The position numbers were made by a program, and so were the translations under genes. From Bacteroidetes bacterium endosymbiont of Geopemphigus sp. (lineage in GTDB: Bacteria > Bacteroidota > Bacteroidia > Flavobacteriales > Blattabacteriaceae), in the NCBI RefSeq assembly GCF_002904345.1, contig NZ_PEIH01000005.1, positions 364,449 to 428,448 on the forward strand: a stretch of 64,000 bases of DNA. The letters run 5' to 3'. Shown piece by piece: positions 37,940 to 46,660 of this stretch. Position 1 is the stretch's first letter. Each line of letters starts with the position of its first letter. Under the pieces are notes generated by a model that was not told the DNA's origin, did not search any database, and saw only the letters and a program-made list of their open reading frames with translations.

Positions 37940-38330
37940 CATGGAGCACTCCTTTACCGATGATTTCTTTGGTGTTTTTAGCAAAGAATGTAATATTGCT
38001 ATAAAAAGTCTACTAAAATAAATTATCGTGCATTCAGCGAAAGACCTTTCATAAGAAGATTAAATGACTCACAAAAGATTCATGCTTTCTTTACAACTTG
38101 ACGGATCTTTTGGTTGGATAAATAGATAATCAAAACTAGAAGTAAAAGCAAAAATGGCTAAATGCACCTCGGGACTTCATCTTTACCCCAGCTTTCTTTA
38201 CCGAGCTGGGCTCATCTATATTTTTAAATACCAACATAGTTTTATAAATTTATAGCGACAAATCTATCCGATGGGCTTTGATTTTTCATCACTATAAAAT
38301 TGAGCACTAATTTTTTACTCTTAAAGAGAG
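37940..38330 (+). pseudogene. Decayed second copy of a beta-barrel protein
   Basis: Frames carry FMLSLQLDGSFGWINR, matching LLYAQLDASFGWSNK of the upstream gene, and SGLHLYPSFLYRAG, matching ASLRPGFSYVLSP. Stops and shifts interrupt it. It looks like a tandem duplicate or paralogue of the intact barrel gene just before it. Confidence 0.65.
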
Positions 38331-38387
38331 TTCACAGCTTAAATTTACTCTGTTATCAGGAAGAATTTTTCATTTAACAAAAAAAGT

Positions 38388-39902
38388 TTAATCCATGCCA
38401 CTTAGATGAAGCAGTGATTCTAAATATTTCCGGTCATTGGCCAGTCTAGGCACCTTATGTTGACCTCCGAGTTTTGAACGTATTTTCAGCCAACGGTAAA
38501 AAAGACCTTTCTTAGCTACTTGAATCACCGGAGGCAACAAAGTTATATCCTTATACCGCTTGGCCTCATAATCTGAATTGAGTGCCTTTAAAGTATTATC
38601 AAGCACCTCTCGGAAGCGTTCCATATCGCTAGGATAGCGTTCAAACTCCACAATCCACTCATGGGCACCTGAAGAATTACGGTCCATATAAATCGGACCG
38701 ACGGTATATTCATGTACAACCGCGCCGGTTTCTAAGCAAGCTCTCGTAAGAGCCGATTCAGCGTTCTCTATAATCAATTCTTCTCCAAAGGAATTTATAT
38801 AGTGCTTGGTACGTCCTGATATGATAATTCGATAAGGAGAAATACTTACAAAACGAACTGTATCTCCAATGATGTATCTCCATAAACCTGCATTGGTGGA
38901 AATAACCATAGCGTAATTCGTATTGATTTTTACCTCTTCAATAGAAATAATCGCAGGATGTTGATCATAAAATTCCTCCATAGGAATGAATTCATAAAAG
39001 ATGCCATGATTGAGTAGAAGCAACATACCTTCTTCTTCGGACTGATCCTGAAAGGCAAAAAAACCTTCTGATGCATTGTAGGTTTCATAATAATTGACAG
39101 GACGCTGAAAAAGATTGTTGTATTGATTAATATAAGGCTTAAAACTTATACCACCATGAAAAAATACTTCCAAAGAAGGCCATACCTCATCGAGGTAAGT
39201 TTTTTCAGATCTTTCCAATAATTTATTTAAAAGCACCAGCATCCAGGAAGGCACCCCAAAGAGGCTTCGTACATCCTGATGAATTGTTTGATCAATAATT
39301 TCTTTAAGCTTGGCCTCCCATTGACTCATTAGCACCACCTTTTTAACAGGTGTACTACAAGCATTAGCCCAAAAGGGAAGATTTTTTAAAATAATAGAAG
39401 AAAGATCACCGTGAAGCGTACCGTAACTTTCGTAAAGTTCATGACTGCCTCCCAGGCGTAATCCTTTTCCCAAAAATATTCCGGTTTTAGGATGGTTTTT
39501 TACATATAAAGCAACCATATCCGTACCTGCTTTATAATGACAATCATATAATGCGTCTTTGGTAACTGGTATAAATTTGCTCTTAGCATCGGTAGTACCC
39601 GAAGACTTGGCAAACCACTTTGTTCTGCCGGGCCATAGTATATCAGGTTCCCCTTTACGCATACGCTCTATAAAAGAAGTGATATCTTCATATCTAAACA
39701 AAGGAACACGCCTGGAAAATTCACGGTAGCTCTTACAAGCTTGAAAACCATGTATGCGGCCGAATTCAGTATTTCTCGCCCTTTGCAGAAGGAAAAGCAG
39801 CAATTGGTTTTGTGTCTCGAGCGGACGCATGGGTTTTTTAAGCCGTTGAGAGCGTCGTTTCATAAAATACCTTACAAAACTTCCCATCAAGTTCTTTGTC
39901 AT
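38388..39902 (-). CDS. GH3 family protein (acyl-adenylate-forming superfamily)
   Basis: 504 residues, full length for the bacterial members of the GH3 auxin-responsive promoter family. The ATP/AMP-binding pieces are KSSGTTDAKSKFIPVTKDAL (P-loop-like), YETYNASEGFFAFQD, and the hinge YRIIISGRTKHYINSFGEEL. Plant members join amino acids to acyl acids; the substrate of bacterial members is unknown. Common in Bacteroidota. Intact, next to a broken DUF2797 gene. Confidence 0.88.
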   Translation of the reverse strand: MTKNLMGSFVRYFMKRRSQRLKKPMRPLETQNQLLLFLLQRARNTEFGRIHGFQACKSYREFSRRVPLFRYEDITSFIERMRKGEPDILWPGRTKWFAKSSGTTDAKSKFIPVTKDALYDCHYKAGTDMVALYVKNHPKTGIFLGKGLRLGGSHELYESYGTLHGDLSSIILKNLPFWANACSTPVKKVVLMSQWEAKLKEIIDQTIHQDVRSLFGVPSWMLVLLNKLLERSEKTYLDEVWPSLEVFFHGGISFKPYINQYNNLFQRPVNYYETYNASEGFFAFQDQSEEEGMLLLLNHGIFYEFIPMEEFYDQHPAIISIEEVKINTNYAMVISTNAGLWRYIIGDTVRFVSISPYRIIISGRTKHYINSFGEELIIENAESALTRACLETGAVVHEYTVGPIYMDRNSSGAHEWIVEFERYPSDMERFREVLDNTLKALNSDYEAKRYKDITLLPPVIQVAKKGLFYRWLKIRSKLGGQHKVPRLANDRKYLESLLHLSGMD

Positions 39903-39945
39903 AAAAAGTCTAGCTTAGCTAACAAGAGATCAAAATTAGATTAAA

Positions 39946-40598
39946 ATGAGGCTATTTGGATCCATTTTCAAAATGAAAAGTGAAAATTTTAAACCCATAA
40001 AATATTATTTAGATCTAATAGAACACCTCCATTATGAATGTCTTAGATGCAATGACAAGGAGATTTATCAACAAGGTTTTTGCAAGAATTTTTTAGTCTG
40101 CCTCAGACCAATTCCAGTATATTCAGACCCGAGCTCAGTACTAACCATTTGGGTATAGCACAACGCGATCTGGAATGGAAAAAAGCCTTCGAGATCCAAT
40201 ATCTTTCCGTTACAAGCGACGTAAAAATTGGGGTTACTCGTGAAAAACAGCTCCTTCATCGATGGATAGATCAAGGTGCGCTATCGGCTATTGCATTAGC
40301 CCGAACGTCCAACCGATACCTGGCAGGTATTATAAAGTGGCGATTAATAAAAGTTTCAGATAAGATCTCTCACCAAGGAATGGTAAAAAATATTTATCTA
40401 AAGATGGATCTGAAGGAAATAAAAAATTCTTTACACGGGTTTCTTCCAAATGAAACTCAAAAATACCTCATCGAAAAAAATGATATCCGTACTTTCACTT
40501 ACCCTGTAAAGAACTACCCAAAACAAATCAAAAATATCCACCTAAAAAAAAACACCTACCCTAAAAAAACTAATAGGTATAAAATTGAATTACAATGA
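39946..40598 (+). pseudogene. DUF2797 family protein, broken
   Basis: The first frame (MRLFGSIFKMKSENFKPIKY, then CLRCNDKEIYQQGFC with the remains of a Cys cluster) shifts near 40085. The second frame is open and has the family core: FRPELSTNHLGIAQRDLEWK, VTREKQLLHRWIDQGA, NRYLAGI and EKNDIRTFTYPVKNYPKQIK. It ends about 40 residues early, without the usual final sheet. The function of the family is unknown. Confidence 0.8.
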
Positions 40599-40627
40599 TT
40601 TAAATAATGCTATTTTCTAATAGCTTT

Positions 40628-41299
40628 CTATTCAAATTTCAAAGAAAAAACAATAGCGCGCGTTTGCAAGTTGCGAAGGACCCCGGTCCAAAGAGCAGGA
40701 GTTCCGGGATTGTCTTTTATAAGCTCACTATTAAGAAAAAACAAATCCTTAAAAGAAGGGGTAAGTTTAAAAATTAGGAAAATAAATCTCTACTCCCATT
40801 TCAGCTTTCCAATTAAAATTATGAGTCTTCATACGAAAAATTCCTTCAAGATTATCTGCCTTCTTTTTTTCATTGCTCTCCACATTTAAAAAATATTCCA
40901 TCCCGGTTGATAAAAAAGGTCAGACATTATGAAAACGCTCTCCGTTGAATTTGAGAATAATAGAAAGGTTTAGATAAGTAGAACGAATTTTTCGCTCTCC
41001 CGCAGAGTGAGCGATGGGATTTTCCTAGTCATTTTTAAATACAATCTTTCCGTTTTTCCATCAAACCGAGATGTAAACCTATAGAATTTTGTATATTTAT
41101 AGCGAAAAGATCTTTATCTTTCATTCCATCAGAGGTAGGCTATATCTTAAAATCAAAATAATTGAAACCTGCAAAATAACCCCAACCAAAAAGCGACTGA
41201 TCAAACTCATGAAGATTTGAAAAATGATCTTAAATGTTACAAATCTGCGCTTTTAAAGTCATAAAAAAAAGAGAGCGAAAAAATTCAAAAATACCTCAT
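40628..41299 (-). pseudogene. porT: PorT, T9SS-associated outer-membrane protein, broken
   Basis: Begins at ATG 41299 and immediately meets stops; over several frames it reads HEFDQSLFGWGYFAGFNYFD, QNSIGLHLGLMEKRKD, RKIRSTYLNLSIILKFNGER, GMEYFLNVES, and the exact-looking C-terminus RAIVFSLKFE ending in TAG at 40628. The pattern and its position directly behind menG fit PorT, a beta-barrel protein needed for type IX secretion in Porphyromonas and Flavobacterium. Many stops and shifts; clearly inactive. Confidence 0.8.
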
Positions 41300-41323
41300 A
41301 TCCTTTTTTTTCTGAAAACTTTT

Positions 41324-42058
41324 TTATCCCCTTTTAGCCATATAAATGGTAGCGACACCGAAGGTCAGCGGTAGCAGCTGAACATCATAAAAACCTGACT
41401 TTACAAGTATTGCCTCCATCTCTTTTCCATAAGGAAAGGCTGCCGCAGATTTCGGAAGATAAGCATAAGCGGCTTTATCTTCTGACAATATTCTACCAAT
41501 AAAAGGCAACAGATAGCGAGCATAGAAAGAATATAACTGCTTTGTCGGAAAACTAAGGGGAGTTGAAAATTCCAAAATCAGCAAATGACCTGTAGGTTTA
41601 AGTACACGATGCATTTCCAGGAGCCCAGCTGATAAGTTTTCAAAATTTCGAATTCCGAAAGCCACCGTAACGGCATCGAAATAGCATTCATCAAAAGGAA
41701 TATGCTCTGAATCGCCGTGAAGCATTTTTATACGGTCATCCAATTTCTTTTCTACCACCTTTTCCCTTCCCAGATGTAACATTCCTTCAGAGAGATCCAT
41801 GCCCATGATATGAAGGTTCGGCATTTGCTGAGCGCTTAAAATAGCTAAATCCCCTGTACCCGTAGCGACATCTAAGATGCGATTGGGAGCATATTCAGAG
41901 AGGCAATGTACAAGTTTTTTACGCCATTGCATATCAATGCCAAAAGAAAGTATACGATTAATGAAATCATAACGAGAAGAAATTCGGTCGAACATCTGCT
42001 GAACTTGCTTTTTTTTAGCCAAACAAGAGTTCTTATAAGGTTTAGTCTGACTTTTCAA
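41324..42058 (-). CDS. menG: Demethylmenaquinone methyltransferase
   Basis: 244 residues of the UbiE/MenG family, which methylates demethylmenaquinone with S-adenosylmethionine in the last step of menaquinone synthesis. Motif RILDVATGTGDLAILSAQQM binds SAM, and the UbiE signatures MFDRISSRYDFINRILSFGID and AFGIRNFENLSAGLLEMHRVLKPTG are complete. The start codon is TTG at 42058, supported by a -7 box 20 nt upstream. The broken porT lies directly behind it. Confidence 0.93.
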   Translation of the reverse strand: MKSQTKPYKNSCLAKKKQVQQMFDRISSRYDFINRILSFGIDMQWRKKLVHCLSEYAPNRILDVATGTGDLAILSAQQMPNLHIMGMDLSEGMLHLGREKVVEKKLDDRIKMLHGDSEHIPFDECYFDAVTVAFGIRNFENLSAGLLEMHRVLKPTGHLLILEFSTPLSFPTKQLYSFYARYLLPFIGRILSEDKAAYAYLPKSAAAFPYGKEMEAILVKSGFYDVQLLPLTFGVATIYMAKRG

Positions 42059-42077
42059 TGAAAAAAAATTTTTTTCA

Positions 42078-42085
42078 CAAAGATA
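42078..42085 (-). promoter_or_regulatory. -7 promoter box of menG
   Basis: TATCTTTG on the minus strand matches TAnnTTTG. It implies a 5' leader of about 14 nt before the TTG start. Confidence 0.55.
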
Positions 42086-42185
42086 AGGAATCGATTTTCC
42101 ATGAAGATTATAGAAAAATCAAATTAAAATAAGAGAAATTTGTCTTTTTATACTTATTTTGCAATTTTCAATACATCTGCTAAAA

Positions 42186-43262
42186 ATGATTCGATCGATA
42201 GTCAGGGGGACAGGGCATTATTTGCCCGATATCATCGTAGAAAATTCCGATTTTCTAACACATGATTTTTTTGAGAACGAAGGGAAGAAAAGTAAAAAAA
42301 ACAATGAGGAAATCATCAGAAAGCTTCAGGAGATTACTGAAATAAAAAGGCGCAGATACGTAAAATCTTCGATGCTTAATTCAGATATAGGAACCTTTGC
42401 GGCGCAAAACGCCCTATCAGATGCCAAAATCGATAAAGAAAATATAGACTACATCATTACAGCCCATAATTATGGAGACATCCACTCTGGTTCACACCAG
42501 TCGGATATGATGCCCTCTATCTCTGCGAGAATAAAGCATAAGCTCAATATTCGAAATTCGCGTTGCCGCCCCTATGACATGATCTTTGGTTGTCCCGGCT
42601 GGGTGGAAGGACTTATACTGGCAGATCAATTACTTCGCAGCAGACATGCTAGAAATATACTCGTGATAGGCTCTGAAATTCTCTCTCGAGTGGTAGATCC
42701 TTATGATCGCAATGCGATGATCTTTTCTGACGGAGCTGGCGCAGCGCTTTTATCTGCTGAGAAAAGCGATCAAAATATAGGTATCCTTCATTATGATTCG
42801 CAATGCGATAACAATGAAGAGTTATATTATCTAACCAACGGCCCTTCTGTTAATCCCGATTATAAGGATTCTAAGATAAATATCCGCATGAACGGCCGCA
42901 GGATCTATGAATATGCCCTGACAGCCGTCCCAAAGCTCTTAAAAAAAACCATAGACGATGCGGATCTTTCCATTAAGGATATTCAAAAAATATTGATCCA
43001 TCAGGCCAATGCCAAAATGGATCACGCTATTTTAAAAAGGCTCCTTGAGCTCTATGGACAGAACACCGATGACGACAATCAATTAATGCCAATGACCATT
43101 CAGGAATTAGGTAATTCTTCAGTAGCGACGGTACCCACATTACTCGACAGACTGCTTAAAGGACAGCTTCCTGGTCATTGTATTCAAACAGGCGATTCTA
43201 TATTATTGGCTTCCCTAGGCGCGGGAATGAATAGCAACGCGTTAATCTATCGTTTTCCCTGA
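42186..43262 (+). CDS. 3-oxoacyl-ACP synthase III family protein
   Basis: 358 residues from ATG 42186 (MIRSIVRGTGHYLPDIIVEN); an earlier ATG at 42159 would add 9 residues. The KAS III triad is complete: Cys in FGCPGWVEG, His in ILIHQANAKMD, Asn in ELGNSSVATVP. The long N-terminal insert (EEIIRKLQEITEIKRRRYV) marks the flavobacterial paralogue rather than canonical FabH. It condenses acyl-CoA with malonyl-ACP, either starting fatty acid synthesis or a special lipid. As no fabH is seen beside rpmF/accB, it might be the sole KAS III here; that is inference. Confidence 0.85.
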   Translation: MIRSIVRGTGHYLPDIIVENSDFLTHDFFENEGKKSKKNNEEIIRKLQEITEIKRRRYVKSSMLNSDIGTFAAQNALSDAKIDKENIDYIITAHNYGDIHSGSHQSDMMPSISARIKHKLNIRNSRCRPYDMIFGCPGWVEGLILADQLLRSRHARNILVIGSEILSRVVDPYDRNAMIFSDGAGAALLSAEKSDQNIGILHYDSQCDNNEELYYLTNGPSVNPDYKDSKINIRMNGRRIYEYALTAVPKLLKKTIDDADLSIKDIQKILIHQANAKMDHAILKRLLELYGQNTDDDNQLMPMTIQELGNSSVATVPTLLDRLLKGQLPGHCIQTGDSILLASLGAGMNSNALIYRFP

Positions 43263-43322
43263 GAAATACTTTGAAAAAAGTATTAACTTTACCGCTCCTC
43301 GGTATCAATTTGAAAAAACACC

Positions 43323-43580
43323 ATGAAAAAAGAAATTCATCCAGAAAATTACAGAGCAATCGCCTTTAAAGACATGAGCAATGGCCAAGTATTCATCTGT
43401 CGCTCTACGGCCGAAGCCAAAGATCGTATAGAGATAGAGAGCGTGGAATATCCTCTGATTAAAATGGAAATATCGAGCAGTTCTCACCCTTTTTATACCG
43501 GAAAAATGAAATTTGTAGATACTTCCGGACGCGTAGATAAATTCCGGAACAAATATGCCAAATTTGAAAAGAATAAATAA
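43323..43580 (+). CDS. rpmE2: Ribosomal protein bL31, type B
   Basis: 85 residues beginning MKKEIHPENYRAIAFKDMSN. It lacks the CxxC zinc residues of type A and has the longer type B tail (GRVDKFRNKYAKFEK). Zinc-independent form, normal for Bacteroidota. A terminator follows. Confidence 0.95.
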   Translation: MKKEIHPENYRAIAFKDMSNGQVFICRSTAEAKDRIEIESVEYPLIKMEISSSSHPFYTGKMKFVDTSGRVDKFRNKYAKFEKNK

Positions 43581-43606
43581 GCAATATAAACTTCAAATAA
43601 TATTCT

Positions 43607-43631
43607 AAAGCCTTTTTTAAAGGTTTTTTTT
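43607..43631 (+). terminator. Intrinsic terminator after rpmE2
   Basis: AAAGCCTTT pairs with AAAGGTTT (one G-U pair) and is followed by eight T residues to 43631, 27 nt behind the rpmE2 stop. Confidence 0.65.
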
Positions 43632-43698
43632 ATACACTTTCTCTTCTCCTTGAGGAATAAAAATTACATTTAAGAATCTGTTTTATCAAAAAAAATCT

Positions 43699-44868
43699 AT
43701 GAAATACATCCTGCAAGACGGCCCAGAATGGCACAGTCTTCTGCCACTCACTTTTACAAGATCGGTAGCAGAAATTCGCACGGGAATTTACAGCCTTAAA
43801 GAGCGCTGGGAGCAATGGCTTGGAGAAAAACCCTTCATAGCCACACAAGGATACCTTTCCGAAAGGTATCTCCCCATAGGGGAAGATAATGAATATATAA
43901 TTATTAATCCAGCTTTCATTCCCGATGAAAAACTTATTAAGTCCATAAAGAACCTAGGAGAAAATCAATGCCTTATACAAGGAGAAAATCTTATCGCTAA
44001 ATATGAGAAAAAAAACAAAGAAAACGCAAAATCCATACCCAATATTTCTTATTACTATCCATTGGTTCATTTAAAAAATCCCTGGGATATTTTTTTAAAA
44101 AACGATGAGATACTCAAAGCGGACTTCAAGAAGTTAAGAGAAAATCGTAAAAGTATTTTTTCTTTAAATGAAAGCAATTACGCTTTTCAAACAGAGGATA
44201 TCTTCATCGAAGAAGGTGCTTGCATCGAATGCACCACACTCAACGCACGAAACGGACCGATATATATTGGAAAAGACGTACAGATCATGGAAGGAAGCCA
44301 TCTCAGAGGCCCTCTATCTATTGGCCGGGGCGCCCAGATAAATATGGGCGCCAAAATATACGGCGCCACCACCATAGGGCCATTTTGCAAGGTTGGGGGA
44401 GAAATCAGCAACAGCGTATTTTTTTCCTACTCCAATAAAGCCCACGAGGGATTTCTTGGACAATCGGTCATCGCAGAGTGGTGTAATCTTGGAGCGGGTA
44501 CCAACAGTTCGAATTTGAAAAATAACTACTCCAGGGTTAAAGTATGGAGTTATCAGGAAAAAAAATACCTTTCCACTGATTTACAATTCTGTGGCGTGAT
44601 CATGGGAGATCATTGCAAAACCGCCATCAACACCTCACTAAACACAGGAACGGTAAGTGGTGTGGCGGCACAAATCTTCGGCTATGGTTTTCCGCCGAAA
44701 CACATCCCCTCTTTTTGTTGGGGAAGCATTCAAAATACAGAGATTTCTGATTTGGAAAAGGTTTGTAAAACTGCCGCAAAGATGATGAAGCGACGAAGTC
44801 TTAGCTTTGGCAAAACAGAGAGAAAAATACTAGAGAAACTCTTTGCAATGCATCGAAAAGACCGGTAG
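43699..44868 (+). CDS. GlmU-family nucleotidyltransferase/hexapeptide-repeat protein
   Basis: 389 residues. The N-terminus MKYILQDGPEWHSLLPLTFT RSVAEIRTGI is that of the Bacteroidota GlmU-like family (putative sugar-nucleotidyltransferase, divergent). The C-terminal half is a left-handed beta-helix of hexapeptide repeats (GPIYIGKDVQIMEGSHLRGP, GAQINMGAKIYGATTIGPFC) as in acetyl/acyltransferases. It may make an activated sugar for the envelope; the true substrate is unknown. Convergent with rsmE, 21 bp apart. Confidence 0.82.
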   Translation: MKYILQDGPEWHSLLPLTFTRSVAEIRTGIYSLKERWEQWLGEKPFIATQGYLSERYLPIGEDNEYIIINPAFIPDEKLIKSIKNLGENQCLIQGENLIAKYEKKNKENAKSIPNISYYYPLVHLKNPWDIFLKNDEILKADFKKLRENRKSIFSLNESNYAFQTEDIFIEEGACIECTTLNARNGPIYIGKDVQIMEGSHLRGPLSIGRGAQINMGAKIYGATTIGPFCKVGGEISNSVFFSYSNKAHEGFLGQSVIAEWCNLGAGTNSSNLKNNYSRVKVWSYQEKKYLSTDLQFCGVIMGDHCKTAINTSLNTGTVSGVAAQIFGYGFPPKHIPSFCWGSIQNTEISDLEKVCKTAAKMMKRRSLSFGKTERKILEKLFAMHRKDR

Positions 44869-44889
44869 AATGTATAAAACTACGCGGGC

Positions 44890-45609
44890 TTAATTCTTAT
44901 CAGTAAGAATTTTTATCGTATGCAAAGCCGAAAGAGCGGCTGTTTCGACTCTCAGGCGAAATGCTCCCAGGCTTACCCCTTGCCAGTTCCTATCCAGGGC
45001 CTCGCGAATTTCTTCAGAGGAAAAATCACCTTCAGGACCGATCAAAACCGTATAGTTTTTGACCGAGAGATTCACAAGACTTTTCAAAGAAACTTTGGAG
45101 GAGTGATCTTCGCAATGAGCAATGAAACATTCGCCGGAAGAGGGTGGTAGATAATCCAGGAAATGATCATAAGAAATGACCTGATTAAGCAAAGGCATAT
45201 AAGCTCGGATGGATTGTTTCACCGCTGAGCGGATGATTTTCACGGAACGCCCATGAGAAAATCGAGTGCGAAGAGAACGCTTACATATTACAGGAGTGAT
45301 TTGAGCAACGCCTAATTCTGTAGATTTTTCCAAAAACCATTCAAAACGATCTATAGATTTTGGCAGCGCTATAGCTATATGAAAAGAAAAGAATGATTTT
45401 CGATATTCTGGAAAATGTTCTACTATGTCAGCCTCTGCCCTGTTTTTTAAAACCTTATTCAAGCGAGCTTTCCATAAATCTCCAGCGCCATTGGTTAAAA
45501 GTATTTCTTGGCCAACAGGCAAGCGCAAAACCTTAGAAAGGTGGTATACTTCTTCATATGCAAGCTCTAGTTGAGAGCTTGCGATTTTTTCGCCAAAAAA
45601 CAAATGCAT
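44890..45609 (-). CDS. rsmE: 16S rRNA (uracil-1498-N3)-methyltransferase
   Basis: 239 residues: N-terminal PUA-like domain (HLSKVLRLPVGQEILLTNG) and C-terminal SPOUT fold with the SAM-binding knot VLIGPEGDFSSEEIREA and LGAFRLRVETAALSALHTI. The start ATG overlaps the tsaD stop by one base, so the two are coupled. Confidence 0.95.
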   Translation of the reverse strand: MHLFFGEKIASSQLELAYEEVYHLSKVLRLPVGQEILLTNGAGDLWKARLNKVLKNRAEADIVEHFPEYRKSFFSFHIAIALPKSIDRFEWFLEKSTELGVAQITPVICKRSLRTRFSHGRSVKIIRSAVKQSIRAYMPLLNQVISYDHFLDYLPPSSGECFIAHCEDHSSKVSLKSLVNLSVKNYTVLIGPEGDFSSEEIREALDRNWQGVSLGAFRLRVETAALSALHTIKILTDKN

Positions 45610-46634
45610 TAACTATCCCATTCACAACACGATGTAGCTACGATATCGAGATTATCGAAAAGTGAGCGCGCGTATTTTAATTGAGCGGTCATAGCGATCA
45701 TGGCCGCGTTATCGGTAGTGTATTCTAGCGGAAGGATATACAATCGCCAGCCTTTTTCTTCTGAAGCTCTTAAAAATCTCTGGCGAAGACCTGAGTTGGC
45801 CGAAACGCCTCCGGCCAGAGCCAGTTGAGAAATATTAGTTTGAGCCATCGCTTGTAAAACTTTATCTAATAATATATTTACCAAGGTGTGTTGTACTGAG
45901 GCGCAGAGATCATAAAGGTTTTTCTTTATAAAATCAGAATCGATCGCAAGTTGTTTTTGTATAAAATAAAGAAACTGTGTTTTAAAACCGCTGAAGCTAA
46001 AATCCAGACCTTTCACACGGGGTTTTGAAAAAGGAAATTTAAGAGGATCGCCTTTTTGAGCATAACGATCAACCCATACTCCGCCCGGGTACTCTAAGCC
46101 CATTATTTTAGCGCTCTTATCAAAGGCCTCTCCGACGGCATCATCAAGGTTTTGTCCTAATACTGTCATTTGAAAATAATCCTCTACGTAGACAATTTGG
46201 GTATGTCCCCCACTTATCGTAAGACATAAAAACGGAAACTCTGGAGGAAGCCTCCCTTGAATTTTTATAAAATGAGCCAGAACATGTGCCTGTACATGAT
46301 GTACCCCTATACACGGGATCTCTAAAGCCATAGCTAAAGATTTGGCGAAATTGGCTCCTACCAACAAAGAACCTATCAGACCGGGACCTTTAGTGAAGGC
46401 TACGGCATTGAGTTGTTTTTGATTTATATTTGCTAGGGCGCCGGCCCTTCGGACCAGGGGGACGATATCTTTTTGATGAAATCGAGAAGCGAGCTCAGGT
46501 ACTACTCCTCCATAGGAGGAGTGTATCTTTTGTGTACCGATCACATGTGATAACACTAAATTTCCCTGCATAAGCGCGACAGCTGTGTCATCGCAAGAAG
46601 ATTCTATAGCAAGTATAATAGGATCTTTTTTCAT
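45609..46634 (-). CDS. tsaD: tRNA threonylcarbamoyladenosine transferase TsaD
   Basis: 341 residues, full length. It attaches the threonylcarbamoyl group to A37 of ANN-decoding tRNAs with TsaB/E. The metal-binding His113 and His117 lie in VHHVQAHVLAHF; the ASKHA nucleotide-binding parts AIESSCDDTAVAL, TISGGHTQIV and LALAGGVSANSGLRQRF are intact. Divergent from tamB with a short gap. Confidence 0.97.
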   Translation of the reverse strand: MKKDPIILAIESSCDDTAVALMQGNLVLSHVIGTQKIHSSYGGVVPELASRFHQKDIVPLVRRAGALANINQKQLNAVAFTKGPGLIGSLLVGANFAKSLAMALEIPCIGVHHVQAHVLAHFIKIQGRLPPEFPFLCLTISGGHTQIVYVEDYFQMTVLGQNLDDAVGEAFDKSAKIMGLEYPGGVWVDRYAQKGDPLKFPFSKPRVKGLDFSFSGFKTQFLYFIQKQLAIDSDFIKKNLYDLCASVQHTLVNILLDKVLQAMAQTNISQLALAGGVSANSGLRQRFLRASEEKGWRLYILPLEYTTDNAAMIAMTAQLKYARSLFDNLDIVATSCCEWDS

Positions 46635-46660
46635 GATAAGTAAAAATAAGAATATTCAAG

